Shown: in pieces, positions 14,922 to 21,073 of the stretch
Layout of the letters: every line of letters begins with the position of its first letter
How positions within the stretch are numbered: position 1 is the stretch's first letter
DNA from: Rhodanobacter sp. LX-99
GTDB taxonomy: Bacteria > Pseudomonadota > Gammaproteobacteria > Xanthomonadales > Rhodanobacteraceae
DNA length: 21,073 nucleotides
NCBI RefSeq assembly: GCF_018599185.1
Contig: NZ_JAHFVL010000005.1
Location: forward strand, 1-21,073
Direction of reading: 5' to 3'
Program-made: the position numbers and the translations under genes
The notes under the pieces: generated by a model
Database searches by the model: none
Told to the model about the DNA's origin: nothing
The model's input: the letters and a program-made list of their open reading frames with translations, nothing else

Positions 14922-15740
14922 CTATCGCGCCAGCGCGAGGTCGAGCACCGCGGCCAGGCGCCGGCCGGCCTGGCGCAGGCGCAGCTCGGCCACCGGCAGC
15001 TCGGCCCTGACGTAGGCCGGGTCGATCTCGTGCCCGTCCGGATAGAAGCCGGGCCCGGCGGTGATCCGGCAGGACTCCTCCGCCCATTGCGCGTAAGGGT
15101 TGTCCAGCGGCGCGATCGGGGCCGGCAGGTTCACCGGCACCGCCGAATCCAGCGCCTGCGCATAGGCCTGCCAGTCGAGCCCGCGGCTGGACAGCAGCCC
15201 CGAGTCCCACACCTTGTGCAGGTTGCTGCCCCTGCCGTCGAACTGCACCTGGTACGTATTGCCGCCCTTGTCGTCGCGGTAGCCGGCATGCAGCGGCTGG
15301 TGGATGTCGCCGACGAAATGCACCACGAACTTCAGCGCCTCGCGGCGCGCGCTGTCCGGCTTGCCGCGATCGCCGAGCACGCCGACGTAATACTGCAGGC
15401 CGGCCACCACGCAGCGGCCGTCGCGGCAGTCGCGCGGCGGCACGTAGTCGCAAGCGCTGCCGCCGCGGAAATTGACGTAGTGCTGGCCGCGCGTCTGCTT
15501 CCACAACGCCGCGCGCGCCGGGTCGTCCTGGATCTGGTCGGGCCAGTTGGCCACGTCGGCCAGCCGCTGCGTATGCTCCGGCGCCAGCAGGCGCTCCAGC
15601 TCGGCCTCGGCAGCCGGACTCAGGTGCCGCTGCGCCAGTTCGGCGACCACGCTGTGGCCGAGCGGTCCCCAGGCCTGGACCGACGGCGCGACCGCGAACA
15701 TGACGGCCACGAAGGCGAGTGAACGGCTGGAGAGGGACAT
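14922..15740 (-). CDS. S1/P1-type zinc-dependent nuclease, secreted
   Basis: 272 residues. Signal peptide MSLSSRSLAFVAVMFAVAPSVQA, cleaved to leave Trp24 as the mature N-terminus, as required in this family because the N-terminal Trp binds zinc. The zinc ligand set is complete: WGPLGH (W, H), ADVANWPDQ (D), QHYVNF (H), FVVHFVGDIHQPLH (H, D, H) and NLHKVWD (H, D). It should hydrolyse single-stranded DNA/RNA and 3'-nucleotides in the periplasm or outside the cell; the substrate preference is not readable. A start at 15740 is required for a proper signal peptide; the longer open frame to 15881 covers the promoter. It is divergent from gapA. Confidence 0.92.
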   Translation of the reverse strand: MSLSSRSLAFVAVMFAVAPSVQAWGPLGHSVVAELAQRHLSPAAEAELERLLAPEHTQRLADVANWPDQIQDDPARAALWKQTRGQHYVNFRGGSACDYVPPRDCRDGRCVVAGLQYYVGVLGDRGKPDSARREALKFVVHFVGDIHQPLHAGYRDDKGGNTYQVQFDGRGSNLHKVWDSGLLSSRGLDWQAYAQALDSAVPVNLPAPIAPLDNPYAQWAEESCRITAGPGFYPDGHEIDPAYVRAELPVAELRLRQAGRRLAAVLDLALAR

Positions 15741-15760
15741 GACGACCGCCGGCGCAAAGG

Positions 15761-15776
15761 CCGCAGTCTGCCACAG
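15761..15776 (-). promoter_or_regulatory. 16-base promoter-like motif upstream of the nuclease gene
   Basis: Reads CTGTGGCAGACTGCGG on the minus strand, ending 20 bases before the ATG; 15 of 16 bases match the motif in front of maiA (5822-5837), at nearly the same distance from the start. Confidence 0.35.
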
Positions 15777-15813
15777 CGACAATCGGGCGCGGGCCATCCA
15801 GACGCTTTCATTG

Positions 15814-15819
15814 TAAGAT
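15814..15819 (+). promoter_or_regulatory. Candidate -10 box of gapA
   Basis: TAAGAT within the AT-rich string TTTCATTGTAAGATTTCA, 86 bases before the gapA ATG. No convincing -35 is present at 16-18 bases. Confidence 0.4.
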
Positions 15820-15830
15820 TTCACGGTTGA

Positions 15831-16907
<1,077 letters not shown>

Positions 16908-16927
16908 GCCGCCTGGCCGCATGAAGC

Positions 16928-16954
16928 AAAAAGCCCGCGGATGCGGGCTTTTTT
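16928..16954. terminator. Bidirectional intrinsic terminator between gapA and fdxA
   Basis: AAAAAGCCCGC (16928-16938) and GCGGGCTTTTT (16943-16953) form an 11-bp stem around GGAT, with T6 on the plus side and A5 on the other. It ends both convergent transcripts; the fdxA stop is 5 bases away. Confidence 0.94.
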
Positions 16955-16958
16955 GTGC

Positions 16959-17282
16959 TTACCGTTTCAGCAGCGGCAGCTTGTCCGGTACGCCGTCCCA
17001 CTTCGCGGCATCTTCCATCGACGGGATCTTGCTGGTCAGCACCGGCCACTCGCGCGCCAGCTCGGCATTGATCGAAAGAAAGATTTCCTGTCCCGCCGGC
17101 ACCTCGAGCTCGGGGAAGATCGCGCCGACCGGGCATTCCTCCACGCACAGCGTGCAGTCGATGCATTCGTCGGGATCGATCACCAGGAAGTTCGGACCTT
17201 CATGGAAGCAGTCCACCGGACACACCTCGACGCAATCGGTGTGCTTGCAGTTGATGCAGTTTTCGGTGACGACGTGCGTCAT
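16959..17282 (-). CDS. fdxA: Seven-iron ferredoxin
   Basis: 107-residue cytoplasmic electron carrier with one [3Fe-4S] and one [4Fe-4S] cluster. The cysteines C9, C12, C17, C21, C25, C40, C43, C46 and C50 match Azotobacter ferredoxin I with a one-residue offset. By that comparison C9, C17 and C50 hold the 3Fe cluster, and C21, C40, C43 and C46 the 4Fe cluster. The tail (about 60-107) is the usual FdxA extension. The start MTHVVTENC at 17282 has GGAGG 5 bases upstream; the frame extends 6 codons further without support. It is divergent from azurin. Its redox partner is not shown by the context, though the neighbourhood is rich in anaerobic respiration genes. Confidence 0.94.
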   Translation of the reverse strand: MTHVVTENCINCKHTDCVEVCPVDCFHEGPNFLVIDPDECIDCTLCVEECPVGAIFPELEVPAGQEIFLSINAELAREWPVLTSKIPSMEDAAKWDGVPDKLPLLKR

Positions 17283-17345
17283 CGTGCCTCCTTCCGGCAC
17301 CTGCCGGCGATGACTAGAGTGTCGACGACGGCAGATAGCACGGCA

Positions 17346-17359
17346 ATGACCCAGATCAG
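17346..17359 (+). promoter_or_regulatory. Weak FNR/Anr-like site upstream of azurin
   Basis: ATGAC-CCAG-ATCAG keeps the TGA-N6-TCA core and matches 7 of 10 positions of TTGAT-N4-ATCAA. It is centred 71 bases before the azurin ATG. Weak by itself; the stronger site at 19485 makes it more credible. Confidence 0.25.
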
Positions 17360-17423
17360 TGCCCGCCGCGCACCGCCATCGCAGAATTCACCCGAATTCC
17401 ACCCGTCCCCAAGGAACAACATC

Positions 17424-17873
17424 ATGATGCGCAAACTGATTGCCCTTGCCCTGCTCGGCCTGCTCTCCACTCCGCTGATGGCCGCCGAATGCGCGACCAC
17501 CATCGAAGGCAGCGACGCCATGCAGTTCAACCAGAAAACCATCACCGTGCCGAAGACCTGCAAGACCTTCAAGGTCACCCTGAAGCACACCGGCAAGCTG
17601 CCGGTCACCGCGATGGGCCACAACTGGGTGCTGGCCCACAGCGCCGACGAGTCCGGCGTGATCGCCGACGGCATGAAGGCCGGCGCCGCCAACAGCTACG
17701 AAAAGCCGGGCGACGCGCGCATCATCGCGCACACCAAGCTGATCGGCGGCGGCGAATCCGACACCGCCACGATCGACGTGGCCAAGCTCAAGGCCGGCGA
17801 ACAGTACGCCTACTTCTGCACCTTCCCGGGCCACGCCGCGCTGATGAAGGGCACGCTGAGCCTGGGCAAGTAA
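17424..17873 (+). CDS. azu: Azurin
   Basis: Periplasmic type I copper protein that carries electrons, typically from the cytochrome bc1 complex to nitrite reductase or to peroxidases. 149 residues, with a signal peptide to Ala20. Mature numbering is identical to Pseudomonas azurin: disulfide cysteines 23/46 (mature 3/26), and copper ligands H66, C132, H137 and M141 (mature 46, 112, 117, 121) in MGHNWVL and [16 protein letters not shown] lies 8 bases before the ATG at 17424; a second ATG follows directly. It is monocistronic, with a strong terminator. The nirK-type cluster 3 kb away on the other strand is the natural electron acceptor. Confidence 0.97.
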   Translation: MMRKLIALALLGLLSTPLMAAECATTIEGSDAMQFNQKTITVPKTCKTFKVTLKHTGKLPVTAMGHNWVLAHSADESGVIADGMKAGAANSYEKPGDARIIAHTKLIGGGESDTATIDVAKLKAGEQYAYFCTFPGHAALMKGTLSLGK

Positions 17874-17889
17874 GCCTTTCGGCATGGCG

Positions 17890-17923
17890 ACGCATCCGGC
17901 TGCTCGCGGCCGGATGCGTTTTT
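17890..17923 (+). terminator. Intrinsic terminator of azurin
   Basis: Perfect 11-bp stem ACGCATCCGGC (17890-17900)/GCCGGATGCGT (17909-17919) with an 8-base loop and T's to 17923. Confidence 0.95.
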
Positions 17924-17965
17924 GTTGCCGGCGAACTTGCACATCGTTCCGCATACGGATCCACA

Positions 17966-18385
17966 ATGTCCCGCATGAACCCACCGTCACCCCTGGACGA
18001 ACCGGCCATCGCCAGGCTGGTCGACCGTTTCTACGAGAAGGTGCGGCGCGAGCCGCAGCTCGGCCCGATCTTCAATGCGGCCGTGCACGACTGGGACGAA
18101 CACAAGCGCCTGCTGACTTCGTTCTGGGCCTCGGTGGCACTGCGTGCCGGCAGTTATCGCGGCAACCCGATGGGCGCGCACCGGCCGCATCCGATCCGCG
18201 CCGAGCACTTCGACCGCTGGCTCGCGCTGTGGCGCGAGACCTGTGCCGAGGAACTGGACGACGCCGGCGCCGCGCTGATGCTGGAATACGCCGAGCGCAT
18301 CGGCCGCAGCCTCAAGCTGAGTCTCGGCCTGCACCCGCAGGCGCAGCCGTTCGGCGTGCCGATCATCGGTATCAGCCAGCCGTAG
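17966..18385 (+). CDS. Group III truncated haemoglobin
   Basis: 139 residues, globin of the trHbIII family. The proximal (F8) haem ligand is H81 in AEHFDRWLALWRET, the family's best signature (H-x3-W). The N-terminal LVDRFYEKVRREPQLGPIFNAAV is helix B and its surroundings. The C-terminal SLGLHPQAQPFG is usual for group III. These proteins bind oxygen and NO; in a cluster with nitrite reduction genes a role in NO or nitrosative chemistry is plausible but inferred. ATGs at 17966 and 17975 are both possible and neither has a strong ribosome-binding site. The TAG stop is part of the left arm of the REP hairpin that follows. Confidence 0.85.
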   Translation: MSRMNPPSPLDEPAIARLVDRFYEKVRREPQLGPIFNAAVHDWDEHKRLLTSFWASVALRAGSYRGNPMGAHRPHPIRAEHFDRWLALWRETCAEELDDAGAALMLEYAERIGRSLKLSLGLHPQAQPFGVPIIGISQP

Positions 18386-18455
18386 GGCGCATCTTGTGCG
18401 CGATGCCTTTTCGCCAGGTGGCGAAGAGCCATCGCGCACAGGGGGCGCTCCTACA
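18382..18455. repeat. REP-like palindromic element (GTAGG type)
   Basis: GTAGGGCGC at the left end and GCGCTCCTAC at the right end (18445-18454) pair apart from one missing A. Inside, TGTGCGCGATG pairs with CATCGCGCACA, and CTTTTCGCC/GGCGAAGAG close the hairpin. The GTAGGAGCGC ends and the internal GCGCGATG/GCGAAGAG blocks match the REP sequences common in Xanthomonadaceae and Pseudomonas genomes, which are moved by TnpA-REP (RAYT) transposases. No transposase gene is present here. It lies between a plus-strand and a minus-strand 3' end, the usual place. Confidence 0.8.
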
Positions 18456-18465
18456 GTGATTGTCG

Positions 18466-18966
18466 TCAGCCCAGCGCCTTCAACGCCGCGTCGTAGTTCG
18501 GCTCGTGGCCGATTTCGCCGACCAGTTCGGCGTGGACCACCTTGTCGTGGCCGTCCAGCACCAGCACCGCGCGTGCGGCCAGCCCGGCCAGCGGGCCGCT
18601 GGCGATCGCCACGCCGTAGTCGTTGAGGAACTGGCGGCCGCGCATCAGCGACAGGTTGGTCACCCGGTCCAGTCCCTCGGCGCCGCAGAAGCGCGCCTGC
18701 GCGAACGGCAGGTCGGCCGAGATGCACAGCACCACGGTGTTGTCGAGCTTGCCGGCCAGTTCGTTGAAGCGGCGCACCGAGGCGGCGCACACGCCGGTGT
18801 CGACGCTGGGGAAGATATTCAGCACCTTGCGCTTGCCGGCGTAGCCGGACAACGCCACGTCGGACAGGTCGCCGCCGACCAGGCTGAATGCCGGCGCGGT
18901 CGAACCCACCGCGGGAAACTGGCCGTCGACGCTGATCGGCTGGCCCTTGAACGTGACATGGGACAT
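18466..18966 (-). CDS. tpx: Thiol peroxidase (atypical 2-Cys peroxiredoxin)
   Basis: Thioredoxin-dependent reduction of hydrogen and alkyl peroxides. 166 residues, the standard Tpx length. The peroxidatic cysteine is C60 in [17 protein letters not shown] with the catalytic Thr57, and the resolving cysteine is C94 in ARFCGAEGL; the C60-C94 pairing is the Tpx hallmark. It starts at MSHVTFKG (18966) 26 bases after the stop of the membrane-protein gene, so it may be the last gene of the nirV-sco-membrane protein transcript, though an own promoter cannot be excluded in the short gap. The REP element marks its 3' side. Confidence 0.94.
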   Translation of the reverse strand: MSHVTFKGQPISVDGQFPAVGSTAPAFSLVGGDLSDVALSGYAGKRKVLNIFPSVDTGVCAASVRRFNELAGKLDNTVVLCISADLPFAQARFCGAEGLDRVTNLSLMRGRQFLNDYGVAIASGPLAGLAARAVLVLDGHDKVVHAELVGEIGHEPNYDAALKALG

Positions 18967-18992
18967 CGTGCACCTCGTGTTTGGATGGATGG

Positions 18993-19430
18993 CTACAAGT
19001 AGAACATGGTCTTGGCCAGGAAGACGATGCCCACCATCAGGCCCAGCACGATGCGATGGGTATGCCGGAAGCGGCAGACGTCCATCTTCCCGCTGCGCAT
19101 CGCCCACATCGCGTTGACGAACACGCCGAGCACGCCGAACGCCAGCAGCACCTTCAGCAACAGCAGGTTGCCGAAGCGCGAACCGACGCAGCTGATGCCA
19201 TCGCAGCGGATGTCGAACAGCACGCCGCCGCTGACGAACAGCAGGATCACCGCCACCGGCATGAACCGGCGCACCCGCGCCATGATCGCCTGCTCGATGC
19301 GCTGCATGGTGGCCGCGTCGAAATGCTTGCCCAACGACTCGACCACCAGCACCTCGAACGTCACCGCGCCCACGAACACGATGGCGCACGCCAGGTGCAG
19401 CAGCACGATCCACGGATACCAGGCGCCCAT
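18993..19430 (-). CDS. Four-helix inner-membrane protein (CopD-like)
   Basis: 145 residues with four predicted membrane helices at about 6-30, 56-74, 88-110 and 126-144. The first reads [21 protein letters not shown] and resembles the HL-x-A-x-x-x-F-x-G start of CopD-type membrane domains. Histidines 12, 36, 123 and 125 and the periplasmic- or loop-side cysteines C76 and C81 (between helices 2 and 3) could bind haem or copper. I recognise no specific family with certainty. GGGAG lies 8 bases before the ATG at 19430. It is downstream of sco and upstream of tpx on the same strand, with an FNR-type site directly in front, so it probably serves the nitrite reductase system. Confidence 0.7.
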   Translation of the reverse strand: MGAWYPWIVLLHLACAIVFVGAVTFEVLVVESLGKHFDAATMQRIEQAIMARVRRFMPVAVILLFVSGGVLFDIRCDGISCVGSRFGNLLLLKVLLAFGVLGVFVNAMWAMRSGKMDVCRFRHTHRIVLGLMVGIVFLAKTMFYL

Positions 19431-19484
19431 GCGGATTCTCCCGAAGCTTTCCCGGAAGTCTGCGCGCGGCTGGCGCTTGCCGCG

Positions 19485-19498
19485 CTGATATGGATCAA
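19485..19498 (-). promoter_or_regulatory. FNR/Anr/Dnr-type binding site
   Basis: Reads TTGAT-CCAT-ATCAG on the minus strand, 9 of 10 consensus positions (TTGAT-N4-ATCAA). It is 55-68 bases before the ATG at 19430, right for a class II activator site (-41.5) with a short leader. It implies induction at low oxygen or by NO. Confidence 0.65.
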
Positions 19499-19514
19499 GC
19501 CGCCGTAGACGGCC

Positions 19515-20087
19515 TCAGCCCTGCGGCTGCGCGACCACCTTGCGGATCGCTTCCACGAACTCGGGGTCGAGTTTGCCGATCCGCGTGGTGCGGGCGGCGA
19601 TGCGGCCGTCGGCGTCGAGCAGGATCAGTTCGCTGCTGTGGTTGAACTCGCCGTCGGGAAGCTGCCGGTACTGCAGGCCGAGCACGCCGGACAGCTGGCG
19701 CACCTGCGCCGGCTCGGCCCGCGCCAGGGTCCAGATGCGCGGGTCCAGCTTGCGCTTCTCCGCGTAGCTTTTCAGCGTGGCCACGTCGTCCTTGGCCGGG
19801 TCGAAGCTCACCGCGAGCAGGTCGATCCGCGCGCGGGTAGCCGGGTCCAGCGCATTGCGGGTCAGCCGCAGGCTGTCGATGATCATCGGACAGACCATCT
19901 GGCACGAGGTGTAGAACATCGTCACCAGCTGCGGGCGGCCGCGCCGCTCGGCCAGCGCCTGCTGGCGGCCGTCCTGGTCGGTCAGCTGCAGCGGCAGGTT
20001 GTAGACCGAGTCGCCGGGCAGCGGGGTGGCGGCGTTCGCGTTGCCGAGCAGCAGGAGCATCGCGAGAATCAGCAGAAGACGTTTCAT
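19515..20087 (-). CDS. Sco1/SenC-family copper chaperone
   Basis: 190-residue periplasmic thioredoxin-fold protein. Signal peptide or anchor MKRLLLILAMLLLLGNANA, then the copper-binding motif SCQMVCP (C62 and C66, CxxxCP) and the third ligand H150 in FNHSSE, all in the usual positions. Sco proteins insert copper into cytochrome oxidase CuA sites and, in denitrifiers, into nitrite or nitrous oxide reductases. Here it follows nirV by 10 bases; its GAGG ribosome-binding site overlaps the nirV stop codon. This indicates that it is co-transcribed with the nitrite reductase genes and probably supplies copper to NirK. Confidence 0.9.
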   Translation of the reverse strand: MKRLLLILAMLLLLGNANAATPLPGDSVYNLPLQLTDQDGRQQALAERRGRPQLVTMFYTSCQMVCPMIIDSLRLTRNALDPATRARIDLLAVSFDPAKDDVATLKSYAEKRKLDPRIWTLARAEPAQVRQLSGVLGLQYRQLPDGEFNHSSELILLDADGRIAARTTRIGKLDPEFVEAIRKVVAQPQG

Positions 20088-20097
20088 GGGTGCGGCC

Positions 20098-20862
20098 TCA
20101 TTCGGGCTTCGCGCAGCGGAAGCCCATGTTGTTGGTGGTGTCGGCGGCCTTCAGCGCGGACAACATCGCGATGCGCATCAGCACCGCGTAGTTTTCCTTT
20201 TCCTGCAGGCTGATCGCGCCGGCGCCGCAGAACTTCAGCAGGTCCGGGTCGCCCTGCTCGCGGCTGTCGCTGGCGACCATCAGCGCATTGAAGTCGTCCA
20301 CCCATTCCCATACCAGGTTGTTGAGGTCACGCACGCCGTAGGCGTTCGGCGCGCCGCCGATGCCGGGCAGCGCCTTGCTGGACGGACGCGAGTACCAGCC
20401 CAGGATGCTTTCGCGCCAGGCCGGATCGGCACGCGCATCGCGGCGGGTGGCATCGGCCGCGGCCGCGTATTCCCACTCGTACCAGCTCGGCAGGCGCGCC
20501 TGCTCGCTCTCGCAGTACGCCTGCGCGGCGAACCAGCTGACCCGGGTCACCGGCTGCTCAGGCAGCGCCGCATCGCCCAGGGCGCCGGCGTCGGCCCAGT
20601 GGCTGAGATAGCGCTGGTCGGCGAGGATCTTCGCGACCCGGTCGCGCCGCCATTGCGGATGGGTCTGCACGAACGCCAGGAACTCGGCGTTCGTGACCGG
20701 CTCGGTGCGCAGGCGGAACGGCGCGACCTGCGCCGCGGCCGCCTTGCCGTCGGCCGGCAACACGCTGGTGAAGGTCCCGCCCGGCAAGGCGACGTAGTCC
20801 GCCGCCGCTGCCGGCAGTGCCAGCATCAGACCGAGCCAGGCCAGTGCCAGTCGTGCACGCAT
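20098..20862 (-). CDS. nirV: NirV-like protein, formylglycine-generating-enzyme fold
   Basis: 254 residues with a signal peptide (MRARLALAWLGLMLALPAAAA), so periplasmic. FGE/SUMF1-type blocks: YVALPGGTF, PVTNAEFLAF, PVTRVSWFAAQAYCESEQARLPSWYEWEYAA in part, NAYGVRDLNNLVWEWVDD and the terminal NMGFRC. Genes of this type directly after nirK are called nirV (as in Rhodobacter); their role is unproven. The RGGSW...CR segment that carries the catalytic cysteines of true FGE is not recognisable: the stretch before GFRC reads YAVLMRIAMLSAL. Only C at AYC, KFC and FRC are seen. Sulfatase activation is therefore unlikely. One base separates its ATG from the upstream stop. Confidence 0.85.
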   Translation of the reverse strand: MRARLALAWLGLMLALPAAAADYVALPGGTFTSVLPADGKAAAAQVAPFRLRTEPVTNAEFLAFVQTHPQWRRDRVAKILADQRYLSHWADAGALGDAALPEQPVTRVSWFAAQAYCESEQARLPSWYEWEYAAAADATRRDARADPAWRESILGWYSRPSSKALPGIGGAPNAYGVRDLNNLVWEWVDDFNALMVASDSREQGDPDLLKFCGAGAISLQEKENYAVLMRIAMLSALKAADTTNNMGFRCAKPE

Positions 20863-20863
20863 C

Positions 20864-21073
20864 TCAGTGCTCCGGTGTTGCCGCAGGCGCAGCTTCGGCC
20901 CGAGCCTTGGCCACCTCTTCCTTGCTGATCTGCCCGCCCGGGTTGTCCCAGCTGTTCAGCACGTAGGTCAGGATGTTCGCCACCTCGTCGTCGTTCAGCT
21001 GCGCCATCGGCGGCATCACCGAGTCGTACTCGTGGCCGTTCACCGTGATCTTGCCGGTCAGCCCGTGCGTCAC
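20864..21073 (-). CDS. nirK: C-terminal cytochrome c domain, probably of copper nitrite reductase NirK (cut by window edge)
   Basis: The last 69 residues of a longer protein whose 5' end is outside the window. [36 protein letters not shown] in pieces shows the haem-methionine loop VMPPM and the C-terminal helix of a class I cytochrome c domain; a charged Ala/Glu tail follows. Fused C-terminal cytochromes of this kind are known in three-domain NirK (Ralstonia pickettii type), and the direct downstream neighbours nirV and sco fit NirK. The CxxCH haem motif and the copper domains are not in the window, so another cytochrome-fused enzyme is possible. NirK reduces nitrite to NO in the periplasm. 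Confidence 0.6.
   Translation of the reverse strand: MTHGLTGKITVNGHEYDSVMPPMAQLNDDEVANILTYVLNSWDNPGGQISKEEVAKARAEAAPAATPEH

Overview
The window is GC-rich chromosomal DNA that reads as a gammaproteobacterium of the Xanthomonadaceae/Rhodanobacteraceae group. Rhodanobacter or a close relative is my best guess. This rests on the recalled similarity of Pgk, GapA and the class I aldolase to Xanthomonas proteins, the presence of DUF4398 proteins, a GAATCCC heptamer array, a GTAGG-type REP hairpin, and a nirK-nirV denitrification cluster. I could not run a database search, so the genus is an inference.

Layout. 1-2206 (minus strand): the start of glmS, a CBS-domain cystathionine beta-synthase, and a small DUF465/YdcH-like protein. 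2207-2559: a 353-base gene-free stretch with several inverted repeats and one AT-rich palindrome. 2560-3764 (minus): a two-gene envelope operon, made of a DUF4398-type lipoprotein overlapping a secreted coiled-coil protein. 3849-4961 (plus): a PilT/PilU-family pilus ATPase. 4967-5132: a heptamer repeat array between pilU and the converging gene. 5136-5798 (minus): a zeta-class glutathione transferase/maleylacetoacetate isomerase.

5969-16907 holds most of lower glycolysis plus transketolase: pgk with a HAD phosphatase, tkt, class I fructose-bisphosphate aldolase, pyruvate kinase and gapA. Interspersed are two tandem paralogous outer-membrane barrel proteins, a small TonB-C-like secreted protein and an S1/P1 nuclease. 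Each glycolytic gene appears to have its own promoter, and strong hairpin terminators separate the convergent pairs. This is a gene neighbourhood, not an operon.

16959-21073 is a redox and denitrification block. It holds a 7Fe ferredoxin (fdxA), azurin, a group III truncated haemoglobin, thiol peroxidase, a four-helix membrane protein, a Sco copper chaperone, NirV, and the cytochrome c tail of what is probably a copper nitrite reductase (NirK). Azurin is a known electron donor to NirK, Sco proteins deliver copper, and an FNR/Anr-type site lies in front of the membrane-protein gene. The block therefore fits an oxygen-controlled nitrite respiration module.

Nothing in the window amounts to a clearly new system. 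The observations most worth a second look are the nirK-nirV-sco-membrane-protein gene string, a NirV without recognisable FGE catalytic cysteines, identical 11-base-spaced TTAA direct repeats in front of both outer-membrane genes, the heptamer array, and the structured 2207-2559 intergenic region.
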